A stretch of 64,000 nucleotides of DNA. Origin: Synechococcus sp. BSA11S. GTDB lineage: Bacteria; Cyanobacteriota; Cyanobacteriia; PCC-6307; Cyanobiaceae. The position numbers and the translations under genes are program-made. A model generated the notes under the pieces. It worked only from the letters and a program-made list of their open reading frames with translations, was not told the origin of the DNA and searched no databases. This document shows, in pieces, positions 35,043 to 43,039 of the stretch. Each line of letters opens with the position of its first letter. The first letter of the stretch is position 1. The DNA lies in assembly GCF_014224355.1 (NCBI RefSeq), contig NZ_VNWP01000002.1, forward strand, positions 1 through 64,000. Reading direction: 5' to 3'.

Positions 35043-35186
35043 TCAGCCCAGGCCGATCTGGCTGAGGATGCCCTGGCCGGTGAGCAGTTCGGTGGCCAGG
35101 CCGATCACGAAGCCGAGCATGGCCAGACGGCCATTCCAGGTTTCAGCGAAGGAGACGAAGCCGAAGCGGGAATCGGAGGTGGTCAT
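35043..35186 (-). CDS. hli: High-light-inducible protein (Hlip/Scp)
   Basis: 47 residues from ATG 35186. One chlorophyll-binding helix of the LHC superfamily, with ETWNGRLAMLGFVIG (the ExxNxRxAMxG motif that binds chlorophyll and forms the dimer). Protects photosystem II assembly intermediates by non-photochemical quenching. The open frame continues upstream but only this part is coding. A direct-repeat HLR1-like box lies upstream (35211-35228) and a terminator downstream, so this is a short monocistronic unit. Confidence 0.93.
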   Translation of the reverse strand: MTTSDSRFGFVSFAETWNGRLAMLGFVIGLATELLTGQGILSQIGLG

Positions 35187-35210
35187 CACTTGTAAAGCAG
35201 TGTTGCGCAA

Positions 35211-35228
35211 ACTGTAACAGCAAGTAAC
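35211..35228 (-). promoter_or_regulatory. HLR1-like direct repeat upstream of hli (probable RpaB site)
   Basis: On the minus strand two 8-base units, GTTACTTG and GTTACAGT, are spaced by 2 bases (10-base period), as in the HLR1 element consensus (G/T)TTACA(T/A)(T/A)-N2-(G/T)TTACA(T/A)(T/A). The match is good in the GTTAC cores and weaker at the ends. The response regulator RpaB binds such boxes in high-light genes. The site lies 25 bases upstream of the hli start. Confidence 0.6.
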
Positions 35229-35255
35229 CGGCTTGGCCACGTTCTCGGTGAGTTC

Positions 35256-36395
35256 GTGCCAGTGCCTGCCGCCACGGGCTGCTCCCCTAACGTCTCTGAA
35301 GATCGCAGCGGGTGTCTGGTGGAGCCAGCCCAGAAGGGGGTTCATCCGCTGCTCTGCGGGTACTACGGCGAGCACAACCTGGGAGACGATGCCCTGCTCG
35401 CCGCCTTGCTGGCTCAGTTGCCCGAGGGGTGTGAGCCCATCGTCACCGCGTTCGATCAGGGTGAAGTGCAGCAGCGCCTGGGGGTGCGCACCTGCCCCAG
35501 GCGCGAGTTCAAGGCGGTGCGCCGAGCTCTGGGCAGTTGTGATGCCCTCGTCCTCGGAGGCGGCAGCCTGCTTCAGGACGCCACCAGCTTCCGCAGCCTT
35601 CTGTACTACGCTGCTCTGATCGTTTCGGCTCGGCTTCAGGACAAGCCGGTGCTGCTCTGGGGCCAGGGGCTCGGCCCCCTGCGGCGTCGGCGCAGCCGCC
35701 TGCTGGTGCGGCGATTGCTGGCTCTGGTGCAGGCCAGCAGCTGGCGTGATCCCCAGTCAGCAGCTCTCGCCGCAGCCTGGGGACATGGGGGCCTGCTGGG
35801 CAGTGATCCCGTCTGGTCGCTGACACCGCAGCCCTGGCACGGTCGCCAGGGTCCGCTGGTGCTCTGCTGGAGGCCCACATCACTGCTCCAGGGCGAAGAC
35901 TGGAAGCCCCTGCTTGAAGCCCTGGACGCCGTGGCGGCGGCGGCGGACCGGGAGGTGATCTGGCTGCCGTTTCACCGCGATCAGGACCGTGGGTTGCTCG
36001 CCCAGCTTGCGAGCCAGGCTCTGCTGCCCCAGCGGCTGGCCTTGCGCAGCCGGGAAGTGCAGGTGGCCACTCCCGGGGAGGCGATGGCCATCTTCAGCAA
36101 GGCCGGCCTGGTGCTCTCGATGCGGCTGCATGGGCTGATCGTGGCGGCTCTTGCCGGTGCCCCCCTGGTGGCGCTCAGCTATGACCCGAAGGTGAGCGCT
36201 GCAGCCACAGCCCTGGCCTGCCCCTGCCTCGAACTGGATCAGTCCAAGACCCACGCGGCCCTCGAGCAGTGGCACGGGCTGGCCCAGACCTGGAGGCTGC
36301 AGCTGGATCAGCCGCCCCAGCCGCTGGTGGTGGAGCGGTTGCGCCGGGCCAGCGCTGTGCATGGTGATCTGCTGGGCCGCTGGCTGGGCCGCTGA
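35256..36395 (+). CDS. csaB: Polysaccharide pyruvyl transferase CsaB
   Basis: 379 residues from a GTG at 35256 (a GTG at 35319 is another choice). It begins with LLCGYYGEHNLGDDALLAALL, then LGGGSLLQDATSFRSLLYYA and VLLWGQGLGPLRR, and ends with the conserved LSMRLHGLIVAALAGAPLVALSYDPKV, where the MRxH histidine belongs to the active site. Transfers pyruvate from PEP to a cell-wall polysaccharide for anchoring of SLH-domain surface-layer proteins, probably at the outer envelope in cyanobacteria. Confidence 0.9.
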   Translation: MPVPAATGCSPNVSEDRSGCLVEPAQKGVHPLLCGYYGEHNLGDDALLAALLAQLPEGCEPIVTAFDQGEVQQRLGVRTCPRREFKAVRRALGSCDALVLGGGSLLQDATSFRSLLYYAALIVSARLQDKPVLLWGQGLGPLRRRRSRLLVRRLLALVQASSWRDPQSAALAAAWGHGGLLGSDPVWSLTPQPWHGRQGPLVLCWRPTSLLQGEDWKPLLEALDAVAAAADREVIWLPFHRDQDRGLLAQLASQALLPQRLALRSREVQVATPGEAMAIFSKAGLVLSMRLHGLIVAALAGAPLVALSYDPKVSAAATALACPCLELDQSKTHAALEQWHGLAQTWRLQLDQPPQPLVVERLRRASAVHGDLLGRWLGR

Positions 36396-36503
36396 GCGGG
36401 CTCTGTTCAGCGCAGAGACTGCCCAGAGTGAACAACGCTGCCGCGAAGTGGAAACCTGCTCCAGGCATTCACGGGATGACCGGCTTCTGGAGCCTTCGGG
36501 CGC

Positions 36504-37082
36504 TCAGAGCTGAAGGCTGATCAGTTGATCAAGCACCTCTCGGCTGTGGCCAAGGGGGCGAACGGCCACCCAGCGGGCCCTCAGCACTCCTTCAGGGTCG
36601 ATCAGGAAGGTGTGCCGCTGGGAAAAGGGGGCGATCCAGGATCCGTAGCGCCGGCTCACGACCCCGCCGGGATCGGAGAGCAGGGGGAACACCAGCCCTT
36701 CGCTGTCGCAGAAGGAGGCATGGGCCTCGAGATCATCGGCGCTGATGCCCACGACATCACAGTGAAGCTCCTGGAACTCTCCAAGATCCCTCTGGAAGCC
36801 TCGCGCCTCCAGGGTGCAGCCCCCGGTGAAATCCTTGGGATAGAAATAGAGGGCCAGCCAGCGACCATGCAGGTCACTGAGCCCGAGGCTGCCTGAGGGA
36901 TCCAGTCCGGGGCCGAAACCGGGCAGACGGAACTCGGGGGCCGGCTCACCGAGAGAGGGGAGACTGCCGCCAAGGGCCCGGGCCTTGCGCGGCCAGGAGA
37001 GCAGAGCAGCTCCTAGGCCTGACAGGGCCATGGCCGCGCGGGCGTGAACGATCGCTCCTTCCAGGAGTTGGCGACGGTTCAC
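36504..37082 (-). CDS. Peroxiredoxin (Bcp/PrxQ family) with probable Tat signal
   Basis: 192 residues from a GTG at 37082, 23 bases after rpmB ends. The frame opens further upstream, but only inside rpmB. The N-terminus reads NRRQLLEG, then a hydrophobic run (AMALSGLGAALLSW) and ARA-LG, fitting a twin-arginine signal, so a lumenal or periplasmic enzyme. The peroxidatic Cys is in FYPKDFTGGCTLEARGF. The resolving Cys expected five residues later (EACGF) is Arg here; other cysteines are in ELHCDVV and FCDSEG. Reduces peroxides. Confidence 0.85.
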   Translation of the reverse strand: MNRRQLLEGAIVHARAAMALSGLGAALLSWPRKARALGGSLPSLGEPAPEFRLPGFGPGLDPSGSLGLSDLHGRWLALYFYPKDFTGGCTLEARGFQRDLGEFQELHCDVVGISADDLEAHASFCDSEGLVFPLLSDPGGVVSRRYGSWIAPFSQRHTFLIDPEGVLRARWVAVRPLGHSREVLDQLISLQL

Positions 37083-37104
37083 TGGGCGCAGACTCGGAGG
37101 GAGC

Positions 37105-37341
37105 TCAGAGTTTGGCCAGGTTGATGCCCAGTTCGCGGGCGTAGGCGCCAAGGCCTTTTTTCTGGATGGTGCGCAGGGTGCGGGTGGCGACCCGCAGCTT
37201 CACCCAACGGTTGCCTTCAGCCCACCAGAGACGGCGTTCCTGCAGGTTGACCTGTTGAAGTTTCTTGGTGCGCACGTGGGAATGGCTGACAGCCATGCCG
37301 TTGTTGGCGCGCTTGCCGGTGAGCTGACAAACCCGGGACAT
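37105..37341 (-). CDS. rpmB: 50S ribosomal protein L28
   Basis: 78 residues from ATG 37341. It has the family pattern [34 protein letters not shown], then [29 protein letters not shown]. Bacterial L28 has 60-80 residues. The peroxiredoxin gene follows at 23 bases, and htpG lies downstream in the other order (its end is at 37441). Confidence 0.95.
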   Translation of the reverse strand: MSRVCQLTGKRANNGMAVSHSHVRTKKLQQVNLQERRLWWAEGNRWVKLRVATRTLRTIQKKGLGAYARELGINLAKL

Positions 37342-37440
37342 GAATCCAGCCGATACGCAGGGAACAGGCAACCACCAGAAATCCGGGATGTTGCCAAGAA
37401 ATCATCTTAACAAAGGGGGCGTGGCCCCCATCCAGCGCAT

Positions 37441-39336
37441 TCAGCCGAGGCCCTTCTCCATCAGCCGGCCCATCAGGTCGGCGCTGCGCTGCTGGAAACC
37501 GGCCAGTTGGTTCGGCTCCAGGCCCCCCACCGCCAGGCGGGCCAGTTCATAGATGTGGCAGCTGATCTCCTCGGCCAGTTGCTGGCTGGGGGAGCTTGTG
37601 CCCACACCCGTGAGCACGGCGCCACTGGAGAGTTTCTGCAGGCCAGCCACCAGGGGGTGACGGCGGTTGACCACCAGCACATGGTGGTCAGGCAGTCCGG
37701 GCAGGCGCTGCTCCATCAGGGCGCCGATGTCGTTGAGGCGGCGCATCTGCTCCGGCAGCAGGATCAGGGCCGCCGGCGTGTTCTCCCCCTTGAGCGCCTG
37801 GACCTGGATGGTCACCTTCTCGTTGGCCAGGGCACCCCTGAACAGCTCCCGTAACTTCTCGGAGCTGTCGGTGCCGTCAGCATCACTCAAGCTGCTGTCC
37901 TGCTCCTGGATGCTGGCATCGAGTTCCGCGTCCACCCGCTGGAATTTCAGCTCCCCGTGGCGGTCCTCCAGCCAGGGGATGAACTGGGCATCGATCAGGG
38001 TGTCGGCCAGAAGCACCTCGGCCCCCTGCCCCTGCCAGAGGGCCAGCGGCCCGGCCTGGGCGGCTTCATCGGTGCAGTAGAGGATGCGCTGCTCCTCCGC
38101 GCTGCTCAGGCGGCTGCGGTAGCCGGAGAGGGTGGTGTAGGCCTTCTCGCCGACCGCGATCGGGTCGGGTTCCGCTGCGGCCGCGGTGGTGCCGAACAGG
38201 ATCAGCTCGGCCACCTGATCGGCGAACTTCTCATCCTCCATGGCGCCGATCTTGATGAAGGGAGCGATCCCTTCCCAGATCTCGGCATAACGGGCTGGCT
38301 CATCGCGGTGCAGTTCCTTGAGCCGGTCGCCCACTTTCTTGGCAACGAAGCCACCGATCGAGCGCACCCTGCGGTCCGTCTGCAGGGCACTGCGGCTCAC
38401 GTTCAGGGGGATGTCGGGGGAATCGATCACGCCGCGCAGTGGCAGCAGGTAGCGGGGCACCACCTCCTTGATCGAGTCGCTCACGAAGACCTGATTGCAG
38501 TAGAGGCGGATCTCGCCTTTCTCCCAGTCGGCCCGGCCGGTGATCTTCGGGAAGTAGAGGATGCCCTGCAGGGTGTAGGGGTAGTCGGTGTTGAGGTGCA
38601 CCCAGAGCAGGGGGTCACCCTGGAAGGGGTAGAAGTAGCGATAGAGCTGGATGTAGTCGTCGTCGCTGAGGTCGCGGGCACTCTTGCGCCAGGGCGCCTC
38701 CCGTTTGTTCACGGTTTCGCCCTCCAGCTGCACCTCCACGGGCATGAAGTCGCAGTAGGTGGTGATCAAGGTGCGTAGGCGGGCGGGCTCGATGTACTCG
38801 AGCTCCTCCTCCATCAGGTGCAGGATCACGTCGGTGCCGGGTTCGCTGCGCTCGGCGGCCTCGAGGCTGAAGTTGGGGGAGCCGTCGCAGCTCCAGCGCA
38901 CGGCCTCGGACCCTTCGCGGGCACTGAGGGTCACCAGTTCCACCTGGCTCGCCACCATGAAGCTGGAGTAGAACCCAAGGCCGAAATGGCCGATGATCGC
39001 CTCCTCTTCGCGCTTGTACTTCTCGAGAAAGTCTTCGGCGCTGGAGAAAGCCACCTGGTTGATGTAGCGCTTCACCTCCTCGGCGCTCATGCCGATGCCG
39101 TTGTCGGAAATGGTGAGGGTCTTGGCCTCGCGGTCGATGCGGATCTGGATCCTGCCCTCGTCGCCCTCGCTGCAGTCGCCGGCCATGGCGGCCATGCGGC
39201 GCTTGCTGATGGCATCCACCCCGTTGCTCACCAGTTCCCGCAGGAACACCTCATGACCGCTGTAGACGGCTTTCTTGATGATCGGGAAAATGTTTTCGGT
39301 ATGGATCTGGATCTGGCCCTGTTCGGCTTGAAGCAC
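37441..39336 (-). CDS. htpG: Molecular chaperone HtpG (Hsp90)
   Basis: 631 residues from a GTG at 39336; the frame opens to ATG 39456, but the first 40 codons lack homology-like sequence. The N-terminal ATPase domain has IQIHTENIFPIIKKAVYSGHEVFLRELVSNGVDA, DNGIGM and GHFGLGFYSSFMV. The middle domain and the C-terminal dimerisation domain follow. Folds and protects proteins under heat and oxidative stress. Start uncertain. It lies just downstream of the LexA-controlled small gene, so read-through could put htpG partly under SOS control. Confidence 0.93.
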   Translation of the reverse strand: MLQAEQGQIQIHTENIFPIIKKAVYSGHEVFLRELVSNGVDAISKRRMAAMAGDCSEGDEGRIQIRIDREAKTLTISDNGIGMSAEEVKRYINQVAFSSAEDFLEKYKREEEAIIGHFGLGFYSSFMVASQVELVTLSAREGSEAVRWSCDGSPNFSLEAAERSEPGTDVILHLMEEELEYIEPARLRTLITTYCDFMPVEVQLEGETVNKREAPWRKSARDLSDDDYIQLYRYFYPFQGDPLLWVHLNTDYPYTLQGILYFPKITGRADWEKGEIRLYCNQVFVSDSIKEVVPRYLLPLRGVIDSPDIPLNVSRSALQTDRRVRSIGGFVAKKVGDRLKELHRDEPARYAEIWEGIAPFIKIGAMEDEKFADQVAELILFGTTAAAAEPDPIAVGEKAYTTLSGYRSRLSSAEEQRILYCTDEAAQAGPLALWQGQGAEVLLADTLIDAQFIPWLEDRHGELKFQRVDAELDASIQEQDSSLSDADGTDSSEKLRELFRGALANEKVTIQVQALKGENTPAALILLPEQMRRLNDIGALMEQRLPGLPDHHVLVVNRRHPLVAGLQKLSSGAVLTGVGTSSPSQQLAEEISCHIYELARLAVGGLEPNQLAGFQQRSADLMGRLMEKGLG

Positions 39337-39424
39337 AGTCCCACTGGCAACGTCGTGCCGTTCAGGATCGATCCCGGCAGGGGGTCCCGCCAAGGGGGCG
39401 CCATGGGCAGGAAACCGTCCCCCA

Positions 39425-39613
39425 CTAGGGCAGGAGGCCCCCGGCGAACAGCTCACCCTGGATCAGCCTCTCCCAGGGGGGCGGCTGCACGGCGGCTTTG
39501 GTGACCCGGGTGGTGTGGCGGCGTGGGTTGGGTCTGCGCGGCGGCGTCTCGCTGAGCCAGGGCTCATCCGCAGCGCGAAAGACGGCATAGGGGGAAGCGA
39601 CGGTCAAGGGCAC
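39425..39613 (-). CDS. Possible SOS-regulated small protein
   Basis: 62 residues from a GTG at 39613 (a TTG at 39622 would add three). Pro/Arg-rich and soluble, ending in WERLIQGELFAGGLLP. No family is recognised, and the length is near the limit for a real gene. Support comes from position: directly upstream is a good promoter with a LexA-type operator across its -10 (see 39622-39659). With transcription starting around 39624, the mRNA leader would be about 10 bases. htpG begins about 90 bases downstream. Possibly a cell-division or repair inhibitor, which is speculation. Confidence 0.45.
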   Translation of the reverse strand: MPLTVASPYAVFRAADEPWLSETPPRRPNPRRHTTRVTKAAVQPPPWERLIQGELFAGGLLP

Positions 39614-39621
39614 CTGTGGCA

Positions 39622-39635
39622 AGTACAGGTGTACT
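39622..39635 (-). promoter_or_regulatory. LexA (SOS) box
   Basis: AGTACACCTGTACT is an exact match to the cyanobacterial LexA consensus RGTAC-N3-DGTWCB, and is a 5-base inverted repeat (AGTAC/GTACT) around ACCT. It overlaps the -10 element of the promoter at 39631-39659, as expected for a repressor site. Confidence 0.65.
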
Positions 39636-39659
39636 AGCTCGGTCCGGGTTCGCTGTCAA
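39631..39659 (-). promoter_or_regulatory. Sigma-70-type promoter overlapping the LexA box
   Basis: On the minus strand, -35 TTGACA (39659-39654, perfect consensus), a spacer of 17 bases, and -10 TAGTAC (39636-39631). It drives the small gene at 39613 and perhaps htpG. The upstream 39660-39907 stretch has no gene that I can support. Confidence 0.6.
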
Positions 39660-39907
39660 CGTCGGTCTGGTCGCTGGTCGCCGTGTGTCAGGGCGATGGT
39701 GCCGGGGGGACGGCTGAACCAGTTTCTTTCTCGCTGTGGGGGATTCCCGGCTCAGAGCCTGCTCAGAACTTGCCCAGTTCACGGCGCAGCCTCAAGGTCC
39801 CCCGGCTGCCGTTGCCCCTGGGGGTCTGAGCCGGGCAGCCTGCCTGGGCCGGGGCGAGGCCTGAAGCAGCCAGTCCAGGCCATCGGAACAGTTTCGCCGG
39901 CTGAAAC

Positions 39908-40138
39908 CTACTGGAAGCCGCCCTTCTGCAATCCTGGCTTCTCCTCAGGCAGGATCGCGCCGCTCACCGGACACACCTGCAGGCAGATGCCGCAGTCGAT
40001 GCAGGTGTCGAAATCGATCCAGTAGAAGGATGTGCCCTTCGCATTGGCACCCTGACCCGGGTGGATGCAGGCCACCGGGCAGGCATCCACGCAATCCGCC
40101 ACCCCCTCACAGATGTCGGTGACGATGCTGTGGGCCAT
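39908..40138 (-). CDS. Bacterial-type 2[4Fe-4S] ferredoxin
   Basis: 76 residues. First cluster region: CEGVADCVDACPVACI (the spacing between the first cysteines is extended, as in the family with one longer loop). Second cluster: CIDCGICLQVCPV (classical CxxCxxCxxxCP). Not PsaC, which has CIGCTQCVRACP and a longer chain. A low-potential electron carrier conserved in cyanobacteria; partner unknown. Confidence 0.88.
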   Translation of the reverse strand: MAHSIVTDICEGVADCVDACPVACIHPGQGANAKGTSFYWIDFDTCIDCGICLQVCPVSGAILPEEKPGLQKGGFQ

Positions 40139-40215
40139 GGCTGCTGAAAGCTGCGAATGTGGATCCTAGAAATTCGCCGCGTCAGGGCGCTGCCGGCTGA
40201 ACCTGACGCGGCCGT

Positions 40216-41391
40216 TCAGTGGAGCCACTCCAGGGCCGAGCAGCCCCGGCGCTGGGCGGCCGCTTCGGCCTGATCCCTGCTGGGACAGGCATCGGGGAGC
40301 AGTTCTGCGCTCTGGCCCTTGTCGTGCAGGCGGGCGAGGCAGTCCAGGGCCCTGGCCAGGCTGGAGTGGTTGCCGTAGGCCACCAGCACCGGCCGGCCGG
40401 CCGGATCGCGGCTGCCGGGCCTGAGCAGCAGATCCCGGATGTCCTCGATCGAGAAGCCGAAGCCCACCCCGGCCGCCTCGGTCGCCTCTGCTCCGAAACG
40501 ACCCACCAGGGCGTCGTAGCGGCCGCCGCTGGCAATCTCCACCGGTGCCTCGGCTCCCAGGCAGACCAGCTTGAGCACGATGCCGTCGTAGAGGTCGAAA
40601 TGGGGCTGGAAACTGGGATCGAGCTGCAGGCTGATGCCCAGCCGTGCGGCCGTGGGGGCCACGATCTCCAGGGAGCCAGCCAGCTCGTCGATCAGGGGGC
40701 TCTCCCCCAGATGGCGTCGCAGCTGGGGGAGCACCACCGTCGGCTCTCCGCGCAGGCGCAGCAGCGCCTGCAGCCGATCGATCTGGGCCTGGGGCAGGGG
40801 CAGACGGGCGATCGCCAGGGGATCGAACCCCGAGAGGGCCTGGCGCGCCCTGGGGCGATGGGCGGCGGGCAGGTCCTCGAGCAGGGCGGAGAGAACGCCG
40901 TGGTGGCCCACCAGCAACCTGGGTTGATGGCTGGCCTGGAGGCCGAGGGTTTCGCTGCAGGCGAGCAGCAGGGCCATCAGTTCGGCGTCTGCGGCGGCGG
41001 AGCGGACCCCCAGCAGCTCGACGCCGCTCTGGAGACGCTCGCTCAGACGCTGGCCGCCGCCATCACCTGTGAAGGTGCGGAAGGTGCTGCCCTCGGCCCA
41101 CAGCCGCAGCGGACGGGGCCGATCAGCCAGGCGCGTGCAGGCGGCCCGGGCGATCGAGGCCGTCAATTCCGGCCGAAGCCCGAGGGGCTCCTCGGCGATC
41201 AGCCGGGCCACGTCGCGCTCGGCGATGCCGCCACCGGCTTCGAGGGTGTCGAGGCGCTCCACCATCGGCGGCGCCACCTCCCGGTACCCCCACAGCCGGT
41301 ACACCGCCGCCAGGCGCTGGCAGAGCTGGCGGTTGCGGTCCACCTGTCGCGGGTGCAGATCCCTGGCGCCGGCGGCGGGTTGCAGGGCCAT
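40216..41391 (-). CDS. hisZ: ATP phosphoribosyltransferase regulatory subunit HisZ
   Basis: 391 residues. A class II aminoacyl-tRNA synthetase-like (HisRS) fold without tRNA binding: starts GARDLHPRQVDRNRQLCQRL, has LRPELTASIARAA and ASGGRYDALVGRFG. HisZ joins the short form of HisG to catalyse the first step of histidine synthesis. An IMPase-family gene lies just upstream on the same strand, which fits a role in histidine synthesis there too. Confidence 0.93.
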   Translation of the reverse strand: MALQPAAGARDLHPRQVDRNRQLCQRLAAVYRLWGYREVAPPMVERLDTLEAGGGIAERDVARLIAEEPLGLRPELTASIARAACTRLADRPRPLRLWAEGSTFRTFTGDGGGQRLSERLQSGVELLGVRSAAADAELMALLLACSETLGLQASHQPRLLVGHHGVLSALLEDLPAAHRPRARQALSGFDPLAIARLPLPQAQIDRLQALLRLRGEPTVVLPQLRRHLGESPLIDELAGSLEIVAPTAARLGISLQLDPSFQPHFDLYDGIVLKLVCLGAEAPVEIASGGRYDALVGRFGAEATEAAGVGFGFSIEDIRDLLLRPGSRDPAGRPVLVAYGNHSSLARALDCLARLHDKGQSAELLPDACPSRDQAEAAAQRRGCSALEWLH

Positions 41392-41472
41392 GGGCGCAGA
41401 GCAGCTGGTGGAAGGGAGTTCCTGGATCCTATGGACCGGCCGTACGGGGGCCGGATGGGGCTGGCCGGGGGT

Positions 41473-42348
41473 TCAGGGGTCGAGCTCCGGGGCTCCGTAC
41501 AGGTGGCCGGGCAGGGGCCTGCAGTGGGCGAGCCCATCGATCAGGGCCGCCTGAACCCCAGGCGTGCAGGCGATCAGCCGACCTTCAGCCAGGTCAGCGG
41601 TGCTGCCGTCGTATCGGCTGACCACCCCGCCCGCCTGCTCGACGAGCACCACACCTGCGGCCAGATCCCAGGGGGAGAGGCCCCGCTCCCAGTAGCCGTC
41701 GAGCCGGCCGGCGGCCACGAAGGCCAGATCCACCGCTGCCGCCCCGCCGCGGCGCACACCGCGGCTGCGGTGGGTGAACCAGCAGAACTCGGTGTAATTG
41801 GTGTCGGGCTGGCTCTGGCGGTCGTAGGCGAATCCCGTGACCAGCAGGGACGCCGCCAGGTCGCGGCAGCCGCTCACCCGCAAGGGGCGGTCGTTGCACC
41901 AGGCCCCCAGCCCGGGAGCAGCCCAGAAGAGTTCATCGAGGACCGGAACGCTGATGGCCCCCAGCAGGGGAGTGCCCCGCCAGGTGAGCCCGATCGATGT
42001 GGCGAAGAAGGGATAACCGTGGGCGTAGTTGGTGGTGCCATCGAGGGGGTCCACGCACCACTCCAGATCCGATCCGGTGTTGCGACGTCCACTTTCCTCC
42101 GCCAGCACCCCCAGTTCCGGGGTGTGGGCCTCAAGCACCGCCAGCACCGCCTGCTCCGCCGCCAGATCGGCCTCCGTGACCAGATCACCGGCGCGTCCCT
42201 TCTCGCGGATCTGCTCCAGCTGGCCGAAGTGATGGGCGAGCACCCCGGCGCCGGCCGTGGCGGCTTCTCTGGCCACGGCGGCGAGGCGCTCGAGCTCGGC
42301 GCTGTTCAGGGCTGACTCGATCAGGGCCTGCTCGGAGAGGCTGCTCAC
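41473..42348 (-). CDS. Inositol-monophosphatase family protein, possible histidinol-phosphatase
   Basis: 291 residues from GTG 42348 (TTG 42396 adds 16 and overlaps the ferredoxin end). Metal-binding and phosphatase motifs: VTEADLAAEQAVLAVL, LAEESG, and WCVDPLDGTTNYAHGYPFFATSIGL, with a second site SPWDLAAGVVLVEQAGG. Li+-sensitive phosphatases of this family act on inositol phosphate, sugars, PAP or histidinol phosphate. Being upstream of hisZ, HisN-like activity is attractive but not shown. Confidence 0.85.
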   Translation of the reverse strand: MSSLSEQALIESALNSAELERLAAVAREAATAGAGVLAHHFGQLEQIREKGRAGDLVTEADLAAEQAVLAVLEAHTPELGVLAEESGRRNTGSDLEWCVDPLDGTTNYAHGYPFFATSIGLTWRGTPLLGAISVPVLDELFWAAPGLGAWCNDRPLRVSGCRDLAASLLVTGFAYDRQSQPDTNYTEFCWFTHRSRGVRRGGAAAVDLAFVAAGRLDGYWERGLSPWDLAAGVVLVEQAGGVVSRYDGSTADLAEGRLIACTPGVQAALIDGLAHCRPLPGHLYGAPELDP

Positions 42349-42382
42349 GGGCTTCGGAAACGGCAGAGTTGGGCTGGCTTCA

Positions 42383-42751
42383 TCATTCCTCGTCAAGCGG
42401 GAGACCAGGCTTCACCTTTCCGCGGCCGAAGTAGCGGCCGAACTGCAGCTCATACACCTCGTCCTCCTCCTGGGTCTCCACCTCCAGCGGACCGGTGGCC
42501 CTGGCTACGCAGAGGAGGCCATAGCCCCGCCGTCGCAGCTCCTGGGAGAGCCCAAGAGCTTCCTGCTGATCGATGTCGCCTGAGATCACGCGCACGGCAC
42601 AGGTGGTGCAGCAGCCATTGCGACAGCTGAAGGGCAGGGGTTCCCCCTGGGCCTCGAAGCTGCGCAGGATGTACTCCCCTTCGGGGACCTCCAATCGGAT
42701 CACCCGATGTTCCTGACGCCAGTGCACCGTGATTGGGAAGCTTCGTGTCAT
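42383..42751 (-). CDS. 2Fe-2S ferredoxin (plant type)
   Basis: 122 residues. The cluster ligands are in SCRNGCCTTCAVRVISG (C-x4-C-x-x-C pattern with one extra Cys) and, near residue 84, GLLCVAR. The N-terminal ubiquitin-like fold ITVHWRQEHRVIRLEVPEGEYILRSFEAQG precedes. Length is slightly more than PetF (about 98), with an acidic C-terminal tail. Its end overlaps or abuts the IMPase gene. An electron carrier of unknown partner. Confidence 0.9.
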   Translation of the reverse strand: MTRSFPITVHWRQEHRVIRLEVPEGEYILRSFEAQGEPLPFSCRNGCCTTCAVRVISGDIDQQEALGLSQELRRRGYGLLCVARATGPLEVETQEEDEVYELQFGRYFGRGKVKPGLPLDEE

Positions 42752-42812
42752 TGGACGGGGTAGGACCCTCTGGGCTGACTGCTACATTGCCACCTGCCCC
42801 ATGACAGCCCCT

Positions 42813-42899
42813 GGAGAGGTGGCCGAGTGGTCGAAGGCGCAGCACTGGAAATGCTGTATAGGGGCAACTCTATCGAGGGTTCGAATCCCTCCCTCTCCG
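42813..42899 (+). tRNA. tRNA-Ser (anticodon GGA)
   Basis: 87 bases without the CCA end. Acceptor GGAGAGG pairs with CCTCTCC, with discriminator G at 42899. D-arm GCCGAGTGGTCGAAGGC, anticodon loop CTGGAAA in stem CAGCA/TGCTG (reads UCC/UCU serine codons), a long class II variable arm, and T-arm GAGGGTTCGAATCCCTC. A terminator follows at 42913. Confidence 0.97.
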
Positions 42900-42912
42900 C
42901 TTCCAACCAACG

Positions 42913-42938
42913 AGCCGGCTTCAACAGCCGGCTTTTTT
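42913..42938 (+). terminator. Rho-independent terminator after tRNA-Ser
   Basis: Perfect 7-base stem AGCCGGC/GCCGGCT with a TTCAACA loop, followed by TTTTT. Confidence 0.9.
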
Positions 42939-43039
42939 CTTGATGGTTTGGCCTGCTGGTGGGGGAAGCCCTATGGCACAGGTGAACGCACCGCAGCACC
43001 GGGTGATGCGGCCCGAGAGATCCATCGCTGCCCTGCTCC

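Noticed and set aside
39660-39907. Searched for an RNA gene or small frame between the LexA-type promoter and the ferredoxin gene
   Set aside because: No tRNA-like fold, no strong promoter in the plus direction and only shadow frames were seen.
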